The notes under the pieces are model-generated. The model saw nothing but the letters and a program-made list of their open reading frames with translations. It did no database searches and was not told the origin of the DNA. 64,000 bases of DNA from Maratus speciosus (taxonomy: Eukaryota > Arthropoda > Arachnida > Araneae > Salticidae). The stretch is from assembly GCA_963932465.1 (NCBI GenBank), contig OZ010787.1, positions 32,864,087-32,928,086 of the forward strand, read 5' to 3'. Shown here piece by piece: positions 34,009 through 44,453 of the stretch (within the stretch, counting starts at the first letter, position 1; every line of letters begins with the position of its first letter). A program made the translations under genes and the position numbers.

Positions 34009-36339
34009 GTTGAGAATTACATTTTATTCACTTTAATCTTTCTTTAAAAAATTTCTAATTTTTGCCGCATAGTTTAAAAATATTCAAGTGATAATGCGGT
34101 ACACCATAACACAATCTTGTATATGGAATACTAAACTAGTGAAGTATAATTAGAGAAATAACAGTTACACTGTAAATCCGACTGCTGTGCCGTTCAATTC
34201 CAATAAATTCTAAAAGTTTTTAACCACTTGGAAAAATGGTTATTGTTCTCTGTCAGGGTAGGAAATCAAAAACATATTGGGGCGTTTTATTAGCTGAATC
34301 CGGATTTTATTCGTTTTCTGATTGGTCTATACAGTAATCTGTATTTCCCTTTTCTTTCAACAGAGATGGATACTTCTGTTGCCTCTATGACAAAAAAGTA
34401 ATAAAAACTACAAAACAAATGATAACTCAGAAACAAATTGAGATAAAGCTTTCAAACAAATTGCATTTAAAAGCACATTTTTTCTCTATACGACGGTGTA
34501 AAAAGTAATAGTGTGGGATGTTTAGAAGTTTAAAAATGAAATTTAATTTTAAATGGGTCGTCAGATTTCTACGATGGAAAAGCCTTTTCCCGAACAGCCA
34601 ATGAAATGCTTGGATAATACGTAAGTTTCAGGTGGACAATAGGTAAGTTTCAGGAAAACTGACGAGTCTCAGGTGATTTTTGTCGCTTGCAATTTTTACG
34701 TGTAATAGCACTATTAAGGTTTAATTCATGGCGTACGTAATGTGTGATCAACTCCGCGTGAATTTTTATGTCATAATTTTAGTCTTTGAAAAAGTCATTT
34801 TCCAAATGGTTGTTGTAATTTGTTAAATTGCATTTTTTTTCAGCTTTATTTTTCGGAGAAAAATAAATCTAAAAAATATTTAGAAAATTTCGGTGTCTAA
34901 ATTCAGAAGATCGTACAAACGCTTTAAAAAATACACTTACGACAACCGCATTTTTGTTTTTCACGCATAGACCTAGTATTTATTCAGAGAGCGGTGGTAT
35001 GGCGTTATTTTAGGAACACTTTAACAAATACATATATGATTTAAAATGAAAATTTGCGATACTACTTGCTGAAGTGTGGATTTATTGATGTGGCTGTAAA
35101 AAAAGAAAGTTTTCCTTCATCAGACAATGGAAATAAAAACAAATAAAATCTGTTCGTATATCTAAAAAAATGTCTAAAAAATTATTCATGTTTGCTTTTG
35201 TAAATAGTAAGAGTTGAAAATGCCTTTTCTTCAATTTAATCTGGAAAGTCAATGATAGATTTATGTATATCAAAATGAACATCGTTAATATCATTATGAA
35301 ATAACTGTTATATTATTTTTATAATAAAATTATAAGTAATATTATTCCTTCTTCAAAATATATTTCCAATATTGACACTTTGCTGGCACATATTTCAACT
35401 CATATTTAACTTATTTTACAGATTATAGCAAAAAACGATGTAAATGTTACATTTCAAATAGATTTAAAAAAATAAATAAATAAATAAAAAGGTTTATATT
35501 GGGATTTTAAAATTTTGTAAAGTAATAAATGTGTACACAGTCACTCTAAAAATTTAATTGTATTAGTATTACGGAAAAAAAAACATAGGAAATCAATATT
35601 GATTTAAACAGATTTTCCCTCTGCAACTTTACCTGTTTTAGAAGATTCTTCCACTTTTGGTACAGGAGTTATGACAAGTGTTCTTTTATTCTAAAAAAAA
35701 AAAAAAACGTGATATGCAGCATCACAAATAGACTTAGACTAAAAAAAAAGAAATAAAACTGTTCGTATTTAGATTTTGTAAAAAAAGAATTTTGTAAATA
35801 AATGAATATATGCGTCTATCTAAAAAGGGAGTTATATATTAGTAGTAGAAAAAAAATAGAAAAGCAGTATTGATGCAAACATCTTTTCACAGTGCTACTT
35901 AGCCTGTTTTAGATGATTCTGTCATTTTTGGAAAGCGCGTTATGACTAGCACCTTTTTAATGTCAACTGGACATCATATTAAAGACATTTTTTCTTGTAG
36001 CGGAACACAGGAAAGAACTGGCTACCAAGTTTAAAATATGTTTTTTAAATACAAAAGGGTTAATTCAGAGAGCTGCAAAATTTTCTATGAACACATTATA
36101 ATGTAATAATCACAAAAATTTAATAAAATTGTAATGAAATAAAAGAAAAAAAATATTTTTTTTTTTTCAGAAACAGAACGTTATGTTATTTGCCCCGTTC
36201 CCAGGGCACAACGGCGTGGTATGGACAACTAATTATAGTAAAAAGAAAAGTGCCCAGTTAAACGTATGGCATTGAGCTCACAAGCTATTCACACTAATTG
36301 TATATTATACTCTTATTTCAAAGAATAATGCCCACAAAA
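34009..36339. other. Unassigned AT-rich DNA
   Basis: No gene or RNA recognised. A lone AAAATTTCGGTGTCTAAATTC at 34886 resembles the internal motif of the TTAA MITEs. The segments 35480-35960 contain two loosely similar halves (35580-35690 and 35850-35960, each with GCAACTTTACCTGTTTTAGA-like text), an old tandem duplication of about 265 bp. Confidence 0.4.
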
Positions 36340-38095
36340 AATAAATGAAGGAGGATTAGCCCCCGTTCCCCCGCATTAAACCAATGAACCTCCATATCTA
36401 ATCAGGGAAGCACCTTAACATAATAAACCGGCATACCAAAATTGAAGCAAATCAGACAATTCTACATGAAAAAATGTTTCCGTTTTCAAAGAGAGGATTC
36501 TAACCCCCTTTCCCCCTTTTTTATCAAACTAATGAACCTCCGAATCTAATTAGGAAAGATTCTTATCAAAATGAACATAGAAAAAAAATTAAAGTAAATT
36601 GGATAATTCTGCATGAAAATACATTTATCTAAATTAAGGGAGGGGTCTTGCTCCCATTTCCCCTTCTTATACTTAAACAATGAACCTCCAAATCTAATAA
36701 AGGAAGTACCATATCAGAATAAACCGGCATATCAAATTTGAAGCATATCGATTAATTCTGCATGAAAAACCCATTTATCTAAATTAAGGGGGTGGGGTCT
36801 AGCCACAGCCCCCCCTTTAAACTTAACCAATAAACCTCTAAAATTAATCAAGGCAGCTCCTTAATATATTAAACCGGAATACCAAATTTGTAGCAGATCG
36901 AATAACTCTGCATGAAAAACCCATTTATCGAAATTAAGGGGGGGGGGTATAGCTCCCCCTTTATACTTAACTAATGAACTTCCAAATCTAATGAAGGCAG
37001 TTTTTTAACTTAATAAACCGGTATACAAAATTTAGAGCAAATAAAATAATTCTGCACGGAAAACCCATTTATCTAAATTAAGGGGGTCTAACCCCCCCTT
37101 TTCCCCCTTTATACTTAACTAATGAACTTTCAAATCTAATCAAGGCAGCTTCTTATCACAATAAACTGGTATACCAAATTGTGAGCAAATCGAATAATTC
37201 TGCAGGGTAAACCCATTTATCTAAAAAAAGGGGGGAGGTCTAGTTCCCCTTTCCCCCCTTTATACTTAACTAATGAACCTCTAAATCTAATCAAGGCAGC
37301 TTCTTAACATAATAAACCGGTATACCAAATTTGGAGCAAATAAAATAATTCTGCATGAAAAACCCATTTATCTAAATTAAGGGGGGGTAGCTACCATTTC
37401 CCCCCTTTATACTTAACTAATGAACCTTCAAATCTAATCAAGGCAGCTTCTTATCATAATAAACCGGTTTACCAAATTTGGAGCAAATCGAATAACTCTG
37501 CAGGAAAACCCATTTATCTAAAAAAATGGGGGGAAGTCTAGTTCCCCTTTCTCGCCTTTATACTTAAGTAATGAACCTCTAATCAAGGCAGCTTCTTAAC
37601 ATAATAAACCGGTATACCAAATTTGGAGCAAATAAAATAATTCTGCATGAAAAACCCATTTATCTGAATTAAGGGTGGTTAGCTACCGTTTCCCCCCTTT
37701 ATACTTAACTAATGAACCTCTAAATCTAATCAAGGCAGCTTCTTAACATAATAAACCGGTAAACCAAATTTGGAACAAATCAAATAATTCTGCATGAAAA
37801 ACCCATTTATCTAATTTAAGGGGGGTTGCCCCCTTTTCCCCCTTTATACTTAACTAATGAACCTCCAAATCTAATCAGGGAAGCTCCTTGATATAAAAAA
37901 ACGGATATATCAAATTTGGAGCAAATTGGATAATTCTGCATGAAAAACCCATTTATCTAAATTAAGGCAGTGGGACTAGCCCCGTTTCCCCCCTTTATAC
38001 TTAACCAATGAACTCCCAAAACAAATGAGGGAAGCTCCTTATCAGAGTGAACCTAGAAAAAAAAAATGAAGCAAACCGGATGTTTCTATCTAGTG
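36340..38095. repeat. Satellite-like array, about 12 units of about 148 bp
   Basis: The word AATGAACCTC or a close variant recurs at 36383, 36531, 36679, 36829, 36973, 37121, 37272, 37419, 37570, 37711, 37856 and 38007, giving spacings of 141-151 bp. Each unit has an AAACCCATTTATCTAAATTAAGGG box, a G-run/C-run pair, TTTATACTTAACTAATGAAC, AATCAAGGCAGC and AATAAACCGG. Inner units are more alike than the outer ones. Stop codons fall in all frames, so the array is not coding. Confidence 0.93.
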
Positions 38096-38104
38096 TTATC
38101 GCGT

Positions 38105-38143
38105 TACGTACATACATACGTACGTACGTACATACATACATAC
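38105..38143. repeat. (TACA/TACG)n microsatellite
   Basis: Tetranucleotide run TACGTACATACATACGTACG and onward, just right of the satellite array. Confidence 0.93.
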
Positions 38144-38644
38144 AGAACGGGCGAGGGCATTAGCTCTCAGGCTTTGATAGCCAATGAGCTAAAAACACAT
38201 AAAACTAGTGGAAATGAAATAAAAATTAAGTTTGCTCTATATTTGTTTAGTTTTAAGTGACTATAAAGGTTTAACTACTGTTTGTATTGATTTTGTTCTT
38301 TTCTTAAGCCTATTGACAAAATTCACACATTAGGGCAGTCTCATCATCTTCGCTATCTATTGCCGCACAGGAATTGACCGCCCATTTTTTGCGCATGAAA
38401 CAAGCGACCCAGCCTTCAACTGACTTTGAGTAAAATTCACTTCACTATAAACATTCTCAGTTAGAACAAGTTAGTTAAAAACATTTCGGGGCAGAATGGG
38501 GTACTTCCACATTCCAACACACCCGTACCGCCCCGTAAACACGAATTAGGTTAGGGAGGTAAGATCACTCGAAAAAGATACGTAAACAAACGTTTAACTA
38601 CATGAAACTAAAGATAATTAAACGTACTTCAAGTATAAACTAAC
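38144..38644. other. Spacer between satellite and Penelope element
   Basis: No gene recognised; moderately GC-richer around 38330-38560. It ends in the left target duplication of the Penelope element. Confidence 0.45.
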
Positions 38645-38703
38645 TATAGTTTTAGTAAAAAGCAGAAAAACCAACGTTTAAAATGCACAAATAATATATG
38701 AAA

Positions 38704-38760
38704 AGCAGCAAACAGCTGTTTCGAATCTACTAGCGAGATTCTTCTTCAGTGCAAAAGGAA
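38704..38760 (-). ncRNA. Hammerhead-like ribozyme motif in the 3' pseudo-LTR
   Basis: On the minus strand CTGAAGA (38749-38743, fitting CUGANGA) is followed by a perfect 6-bp stem GAATCT/AGATTC with a 7-base loop, then GAAA (38722-38719) and a short self-complementary CAGCTG. This is the layout of minimal hammerheads known from Penelope pseudo-LTRs, with a very short stem III. The third stem and cleavage site are weak, so catalysis is inferred from the family. Confidence 0.65.
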
Positions 38761-38814
38761 CAACGTGCTAGAAAAAGCAAGGCTGAGCAAAATCATAGTC
38801 AGAGACGCGCTGGC

Positions 38815-38821
38815 TTTTATA
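38815..38821 (-). promoter_or_regulatory. TATA box in the 3' pseudo-LTR
   Basis: GGGTATAAAAGCC on the minus strand, identical in all three pseudo-LTR copies. This copy points away from the intact gene into the flank. Confidence 0.6.
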
Positions 38822-38940
38822 CCCTATGCGGGTGGCGAAGGCGCCGAAACAACCAATGAGAGAGAATCAGTGGAAACGACTGGGTGGACAAGTAGCGACA
38901 TCTACAGGAGAAGTAGAGAAAAGAAACCAAAAATTGGGAA

Positions 38941-41244
38941 TTAAATTAACGCTTTCCAAATACTTGGAAAATCTGGAGTACTAGATAAGTCATTGACTAA
39001 AGAGTGAGAATTTTTAATGATATGATAAGCTTCCCAAAAATCAAGATCAAGGTTAGAAGAACATTTTTGGATAATGATGGCTGAGGAAAAATCGAACCTA
39101 TGTTGAGAAGACCAAGAATGTTGAGCAATAGAAGAACGTTTGAGCTCCTGATTTTTAACATAACCTTCATGCTCTTTTAAACGAAATCTAAGAGCACGTT
39201 TAATCTGACCAATATAAGAAAGACCACACTGACAAGAGATCTGGTAAATGCCCCAATTATCTTGGCGATCAACGGGGTGTTTGAGATTTGAAAAAGGGAT
39301 TTTATTAACAGGAGAAAAAATAACTTTAAAATCAAACCTTCTGAGGATTTTAGCAACTTGCTGACTGAGTTTACGAAAAAATGGTAATACAACTGAAGTA
39401 TTAGAGTTGGAATTAGAATGCTTTTCAGAATGGTCGGATTTCGTCAATTTCTTATAAATAGAATCGATTATATTAGAGGAATAACCACGATCGACAGCAA
39501 TAGCTTTGAGGTAATTGAGTTCAGCACTAAGTAACTGAGGAGTGGAACAAATATTAGTAGCCCGAAAAACAAAAGTATTGAAAGCAGCGAATTTCTGGTT
39601 AGGGGGATGAGAAGAATACCTGTGAGGTGGGAGACTGACAGCAAAAGGTTTACGAAAGACGGTAGTCTGAAAGCCATTTTCACAACGTATAACAAGGACA
39701 TCCAGGAAAGAAAGACAGTTATTGGTCTCAATTTCAGAGGTAAATTGAATGCAGGGATCAATGGAATTCATAATAGAGAGAATATGATTAATATCGGAAT
39801 TCATTTCAATCAGGACATAAACATCATCAACATAACGAACATAGAACGGAAATTTTAAGATTTCAAAAAGCTTGACCGCAAAATAGTGCATATAAATATC
39901 GCATAAAATTGGACTAAGAGGATTACCCATAGCCAAACCGTCAATCATACGGAAGAAATTACCATTGAAAACAAAAGTATTTTGCGACAAGCAAGCGCGA
40001 GTGAGAAGTATAAGTTCCTCGATTTCAAAATAAGAGAAATGGAATTCACAAAGCCTTTTCTTGAGGCAATCTAAAGCCCCCTCAACCGGAACGTTTGTAA
40101 ATAATGATTTAACATCAGAAGAAACCATCATGTGAACCTGCGGCTTAAAATTATGAAGTTTTTTAACAAAATCAAAAGAATTCTTAACAGTGAAACAGTT
40201 ACTGCTCAAAAGTGGGGAAAAAACAGAAACTAAATATTTGGCAAGCTTATAAGAAGCTGTACCGATACTAGAGACAATAGGTCTAAAAGGAATGTCAGGT
40301 TTAAGGACCTTAGTTAAAGCATAAAACCTGGCACAATGCGCAATAGACGGAATAAGGGACTTCTTAAAGTTAGCAGGAATAATGGAAGAAGACTTAATGG
40401 CAGACTTAATAGAGTTAATTTCACTAGTGGAAGGGTCTTTGCGGATATCCACATACGGACCATCATTAATTAATTTATGGGGTTTTTCCAAATACGTAGA
40501 TTTGTCGAGAAGAACAATCTGACCACCTTTGTCGGCCTTAGTAATAATTAAGTTTGGATCAGAACGCAAATTTTTCAGACATTGTTTAACAGGATGTTTA
40601 AGATTGGGTTTATAAACATTAGAATTGAAATCAACAGTATTGGCAATGAGATGCCTAATAGACTCTTTTTGAAAAGAAGATAGAGCGCTATGCTTAAAGG
40701 CTCTTTCAATAGGAGCAATAAGATTAGGTAAAGAAGGAATAGCAGAGACAGAAAAATTGTTATTCAATTTGAGAGCATCGAGCTGATTGTTACTTAATGG
40801 AAGACTAGAAAGATTGACAACAGCATTTTGGTTAACAAGAGGCAAATTACTGCAGTTATTAGCGACAGAACTTCCACAAAGCGCATTAAATTTCTTCTTT
40901 AAAACCGAACAATGAACAGAAGAAGCTGTGAGAACTCTGCTCCATGACCTTCTGTCAATGGACTGAAAATCAGGAGTAGAATTAGCGAGGCTGATATGTA
41001 AAGAATATAACTCGCGCTCTATATGAGCAATTTTGTGGCGAGTCTCTTGAATCAAAGCTCTTAAAAGAGCTAATTTAGAACGAAATAAGACCTTCTCAAT
41101 CTTATTTGAAGAAAATAAATTACAACGAATGGAAATGAATCTAGGAATAACCTTCTTACGCCTACAATCATGTAGGAAATGTAAGTGTTCCAAAAACCTG
41201 TACTTTTTTAATCGTAAATTACAAAACCTATTGATTTGAGACAT
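38941..41244 (-). CDS. Penelope-like reverse transcriptase with GIY-YIG endonuclease
   Basis: 767 residues, no stop or frameshift. It copies the element RNA into DNA at a nicked chromosomal site. Visible order: a basic N-terminal region with a coiled-coil-like stretch at 50-90; the Penelope-type ITKADKGGQIVLLDKS block at 234-249; reverse transcriptase motif A VSSDVKSLFT with Asp377; motif B DGLAMGNPLSP around 435-445; the catalytic YVDD at 471-474; LSFLDV at 511-516 and the thumb-side region; then a C-terminal GIY-YIG nuclease with GIY at 665-667, YIG at 677-679, an Arg-rich helix RALRFRLKEHE and the candidate catalytic Glu738 in FWEAYHI. A CxC (CQC, 671-673) lies inside the nuclease, as in many Penelope proteins. 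The first ATG at 41244 follows a leader of about 85 bp beyond the pseudo-LTR. Length fits the canonical endonuclease-containing family. Probably competent, though activity cannot be read from sequence. Confidence 0.95.
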   Translation of the reverse strand: MSQINRFCNLRLKKYRFLEHLHFLHDCRRKKVIPRFISIRCNLFSSNKIEKVLFRSKLALLRALIQETRHKIAHIERELYSLHISLANSTPDFQSIDRRSWSRVLTASSVHCSVLKKKFNALCGSSVANNCSNLPLVNQNAVVNLSSLPLSNNQLDALKLNNNFSVSAIPSLPNLIAPIERAFKHSALSSFQKESIRHLIANTVDFNSNVYKPNLKHPVKQCLKNLRSDPNLIITKADKGGQIVLLDKSTYLEKPHKLINDGPYVDIRKDPSTSEINSIKSAIKSSSIIPANFKKSLIPSIAHCARFYALTKVLKPDIPFRPIVSSIGTASYKLAKYLVSVFSPLLSSNCFTVKNSFDFVKKLHNFKPQVHMMVSSDVKSLFTNVPVEGALDCLKKRLCEFHFSYFEIEELILLTRACLSQNTFVFNGNFFRMIDGLAMGNPLSPILCDIYMHYFAVKLFEILKFPFYVRYVDDVYVLIEMNSDINHILSIMNSIDPCIQFTSEIETNNCLSFLDVLVIRCENGFQTTVFRKPFAVSLPPHRYSSHPPNQKFAAFNTFVFRATNICSTPQLLSAELNYLKAIAVDRGYSSNIIDSIYKKLTKSDHSEKHSNSNSNTSVVLPFFRKLSQQVAKILRRFDFKVIFSPVNKIPFSNLKHPVDRQDNWGIYQISCQCGLSYIGQIKRALRFRLKEHEGYVKNQELKRSSIAQHSWSSQHRFDFSSAIIIQKCSSNLDLDFWEAYHIIKNSHSLVNDLSSTPDFPSIWKALI

Positions 41245-41375
41245 TGCGGAAAAAAAATACAGAAGAATAAAGGCCCGTTAACGCCAAATACATAAAAATA
41301 GCAAATAAAGCCTTTGTGCAACAATATTAAAAAGCAGAAAAACCAACGTTTAAAATGCACAAATAATATATGAAA

Positions 41376-41432
41376 AGCAGTAAACAGCTGTTTCGAATCT
41401 ACTAGCGAAATTCTTCTTCAGTGCAAAAGGAA
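41376..41432 (-). ncRNA. Hammerhead-like ribozyme motif in the 5' pseudo-LTR
   Basis: CTGAAGA at 41421-41415 and GAAA at 41394-41391 on the minus strand. Stem II is GAATTT/AGATTC, still paired through one G-U. It lies between the TATA box and the start codon, so a transcript from this promoter would carry it in its leader. Confidence 0.62.
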
Positions 41433-41486
41433 CAGCGTGCTAGAAAAAGCAAGGCTGAGCAAAATCATAGTCAGAGACGCGCTGGC

Positions 41487-41493
41487 TTTTATA
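41487..41493 (-). promoter_or_regulatory. TATA box driving the intact Penelope gene
   Basis: GGGTATAAAAGCCAGCGCG on the minus strand, about 245 bp upstream of the start codon at 41244. Conserved in all three copies, which fits a Pol II promoter within the pseudo-LTR. Confidence 0.68.
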
Positions 41494-41612
41494 CCCTATG
41501 CGGGTGGCGAAGGCGCCGAAACAATCAATGAGAGAGAAGCAGTGGAAACGACTGGGTGGACAAGTAGCGACATCTACCGGAGAAGTAGAGAAAAGAAACC
41601 AAAAAAGGGGAA

Positions 41613-41857
41613 TTAAATTAACGCTTTCCAAATACTTGGAAAATCTGGAGTACTAGATAAGTCATTGACTAAAGAGTGAGAATTTTTAATGATATGGTAA
41701 GCTTCCCAATAATCAAGATCAAGGTTAGAAGAACATTTTTGGATAATGATGGCTGAGGAAAAATCGAACCTATGTTGAGAAGACCAAGAATGTTGAGCAA
41801 TAGAAGTACGTTTGAGCTCCTGATTTTTACCATAACCTTCATGCTCTTTTAAACGAA
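41613..41857 (-). pseudogene. C-terminal remnant of an upstream tandem Penelope copy
   Basis: Matches the last 82 codons of the intact gene at the 2672-bp offset (41613 corresponds to 38941). It is cut within the GIY-YIG region, at the Arg-rich RFRLKEHE helix, where the sequence jumps to the inverted copy. The junction has a shared AAATG of microhomology. Confidence 0.9.
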
Positions 41858-43036
41858 ATGGTGGTTTCTTTTGATGTTAAATCATTATTTACAAACGTTC
41901 CGGTTGAGGGGGCTTTAGATTGCCTCAAGAAAAGGCTTTGTGAATTCCATTTCTCTTATTTTGAAATCGAGGAACTTATACTTCTCACTCGCGCTTGCTT
42001 GTCGCAAAATACTTTTGTTTTCAATGGTAATTTCTTCCGTATGATTGACGGTTTGGCTATGGGTAATCCTCTTAGTCCAATTTTATGCGATATTTATATG
42101 CACTATTTTGAGGTCAAGCTTTTTGAAATCTTAAAATTTCCGTTCTATGTTCGTTATGCTGATGATGTTTATGTCCTGATTGAAATGAATTCGGATATTA
42201 ATCATATCCTCTCTATTATGAATTCCATTGATCCCTGCATTCAATTTACCTCTGAAATTGAGACCAATAACTGTCTTTCTTTCCTGGATGTCCTTGTTAT
42301 TCGTTGTGAAAATGGCTTTCAGACTACCGTCTTTCGTAAACCTTTTGCTGTCAGTCTCCCACCTCACAGGTATTCTTCTCATCCCCCTAACCAGAAATTC
42401 GCTGCTTTCAATACTTTTGTTTTTCGGGCTACTAATATTTGTTCCACTCCTCGGTTACTTAGTGCTGAACTCAATTACCTCAAAGCTATTGCTGTCGATC
42501 GTGGTTATTCCTGTAATATAATCGATTCTATTTATAAGAAATTGACGAAATCCGACCATTCTGAAAAGCATTCTAATTCTAACTCTAATACTTCAGTTGT
42601 ATTACCATTTTTTCCTAAAATCAGTCAGCAAGTTGCTAAAATCCTAAGAAGGTTTGATTTTAAAGTTATTTTTTCTCCTGTTAATAAAATCCCTTTTTCA
42701 AATCTCAAACACCCCGTTGATCGCCTAGATAATTGGAGCATTTACCAGATCTCTTGTCAGTGTGGTCTTTCTTATATTGGTCAGAGTAAACGTGCTCTTA
42801 GATTTCGTTTAAAAGAGCATGAAGGTTATGTTAAAAATCAGGAGCTCAAACGTTCTTCTATTGTTAAACATTCTTGGTCTTCTCAACATAGGTTCGATTT
42901 TTCCTCAGCCATCATTATCCAAAAATGCTCTTCTAACCTTGATCTTGATTTTTGGGAAGCTTACCATATCATTAAAAATTCTCACTCTTTAGTCAATGAC
43001 TTATCTGGTACTCCAGATTTTCCAAGTATTTGTTAA
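41858..43036 (+). pseudogene. Inverted, 5'-truncated Penelope copy (RT motifs A-E and GIY-YIG)
   Basis: 392 open codons matching residues 373-763 of the intact protein, starting just before motif A (MVVSFDVKSLFT), with a YADD in place of YVDD and an intact GIY-YIG domain. The N-terminal half is missing and the C terminus ends four residues early (SIC then stop). The ATG is the natural Met of the HMMV stretch, not a real start. More than 95 percent alike by eye, so it derives from the same or a sister element at insertion. Not expected to be functional. Confidence 0.92.
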
Positions 43037-43167
43037 CCGTTAATTTAATTCCCCTTTTTTGGTTTCTTTTCTCTACTTCCCCGGTAGATGTCGCTACTTG
43101 TCCACCCAGTCGTTTCCACTGCTTCTCTCTCATTGGTCGTTTCGGCGCCTTCGCCACCCGCATAGGG

Positions 43168-43174
43168 TATAAAA
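43168..43174 (+). promoter_or_regulatory. TATA box in the inverted pseudo-LTR
   Basis: GGGTATAAAAGCCAGCGCG on the plus strand. It would drive transcription out into the right flank. Confidence 0.58.
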
Positions 43175-43230
43175 GCCAGCGCGTCTCTGACTATGATTTT
43201 GCTCAGCCTTGCTTTTTCTAGCACGCTGTT

Positions 43231-43285
43231 CCTTTTGCACTGAAGAAGAATATCGCTAGTAGATTCGAAACAGCTGTTTGCTGCT
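43231..43285 (+). ncRNA. Hammerhead-like ribozyme motif in the inverted pseudo-LTR
   Basis: CTGAAGA at 43240-43246, stem II GAATAT/AGATTC with one mismatch, GAAA at 43267-43270, then CAGCTG. Less well paired than the copy at 38704. Confidence 0.58.
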
Positions 43286-43378
43286 TTTCATATATTATTT
43301 GTGCATTTTAAACGTTCGTTTTTCTGCTTTTTAATATTGTTGCACAAAGGCTTTATTTGCTATTTTTATAGTTTTAGT

Positions 43379-44453
43379 GTAAACAAGTATGTATGCCTTA
43401 CCTTGGTTACAAAATCATCCAAAATTACAATACAGGAGCAAAAAAACACACAACGAAAATTTCACGCACCAACGCTCCAGAAAACTAGACTAACATGGCT
43501 TTCGAAGCTGAACGGCAACAGGTTTTCTGACTTTTGCTTATTGCCACTCGCTGGCAGCACCTCCTTGACACCGAAAAATGCCAAACTTCTTTCTCCCCTG
43601 GACCCTGCTGTACCTGGGATTCCCCTATATATATTTATTTTCAAAGAATACATATTTATATTTTCATGATAGTGCTTTTTGTTTATTGTAATCTTTATTT
43701 ATAATCGTGAATTATTAAATATAAAATTTCATGAATTTTTCATGAATTTATTAAATGAATTTTAAATTTTAAATTGCTATGTACATTTCCTAAATCGCAA
43801 AGTAGTTTACTACTATATAAACTAAATAACAAATAACCTGAACAACAAAATGCAATATTTTAGTTTCATGTATGCTCTTTTTTATGATCAATGCTCTTGA
43901 AATTCCGAGAAACCCTTCTTGAGTAACTGAATACGGAAAGTACTTATTCTAATAGCTTTCGTTACGTCTCGCGTTAAAAGAGCATTTGATATTTACATGG
44001 ATATTGCTTGTGGACTTCATTCGCAGATCAATAACGTCTTCTTAACATGTTTTATTGATGGGAGCAAACATGATTTATTGTGTGTTATTGACCTTCTTCA
44101 CCAGATTGATGACAAATTTTATATTTCCCTAAACATCTTAAATATACGGTAGATTAAATATGTAGTCAAGCAGCAAAAGTAGTCTAGAAGATTATTGATA
44201 TGTTGGTTGAAGTATTTACAGAATACGTTGAAAGTTTTATTTTTTTTATACACGAAGAAAAGATAGATTATATTTAAAAAGAATATTTAATTAACAGAAT
44301 TCTTATCTGCTATAAATTTATTTTCTGAATTTTATCCATTTGTAAGGAACTTTATTTCAGCGTCGCTACTCTCGTATATCGAAAAAAATGTGGTACGTAT
44401 AACACCTCTTACTTGAGAATTTCAAGAAACATTTAAAAAAAGATTGACATAAT
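43379..44453. other. Unassigned AT-rich DNA
   Basis: An open frame overlapping the Penelope border (43301-43669) is partly pseudo-LTR and shows no domain. No other feature is seen. Confidence 0.45.

Larger units (their letters stand above)
38657..38940 (-). repeat. Penelope pseudo-LTR, 3' copy
   Basis: 284 bp directly after the stop codon, repeated at 41329-41612 at a constant offset of 2672 bp with a few mismatches, and inverted at 43037-43328. Contains a TATA box and a hammerhead-like motif. Confidence 0.92.
41329..41612 (-). repeat. Penelope pseudo-LTR, 5' copy upstream of the intact gene
   Basis: Direct repeat of 38657-38940. Its right edge continues into the C-terminal coding remnant of an upstream copy, showing it is the 3' end of a tandem neighbour that serves as leader and promoter for the intact gene. 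Confidence 0.92.
38657..43366 (-). mobile_element. Complete Penelope-like element insertion, 4.7 kb
   Basis: The 12-bp direct repeat TATAGTTTTAGT lies at 38645-38656 and 43367-43378, so everything between arrived as one unit. Minus-strand order from 43366: an inverted, 5'-truncated copy (41858-43366, itself reading plus), a junction at about 41857, the 3' coding end and pseudo-LTR of an upstream copy (41857-41329), the full-length gene (41244-38941) and the 3' pseudo-LTR (38940-38657). A head-to-head truncated copy plus a partial tandem copy is the known architecture of Penelope elements. The intact gene and perfect target duplication indicate a young insertion. Confidence 0.95.
43037..43366 (+). 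repeat. Penelope pseudo-LTR of the inverted copy
   Basis: Inverted repeat of 41329-41612, continuing 38 bp further into leader sequence (ATATTGTTGCACAAAGGC) that is otherwise found only between the 5' pseudo-LTR and the intact gene. This implies the template read through from one tandem copy into the next. Confidence 0.92.

Noticed and set aside
36340..38095. Satellite array as a repeated-protein gene
   Set aside because: Unit length varies between 141 and 151 bp and stops occur in all frames.
38941..41244. Reverse transcriptase as telomerase, group II intron or retrovirus
   Set aside because: The ADKGG block, the C-terminal GIY-YIG nuclease and pseudo-LTRs identify Penelope; there is no protease, integrase or capsid region.
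43301..43669. 122-codon frame right of the Penelope element
   Set aside because: The first part is pseudo-LTR and the rest crosses the target duplication into unrelated flank.
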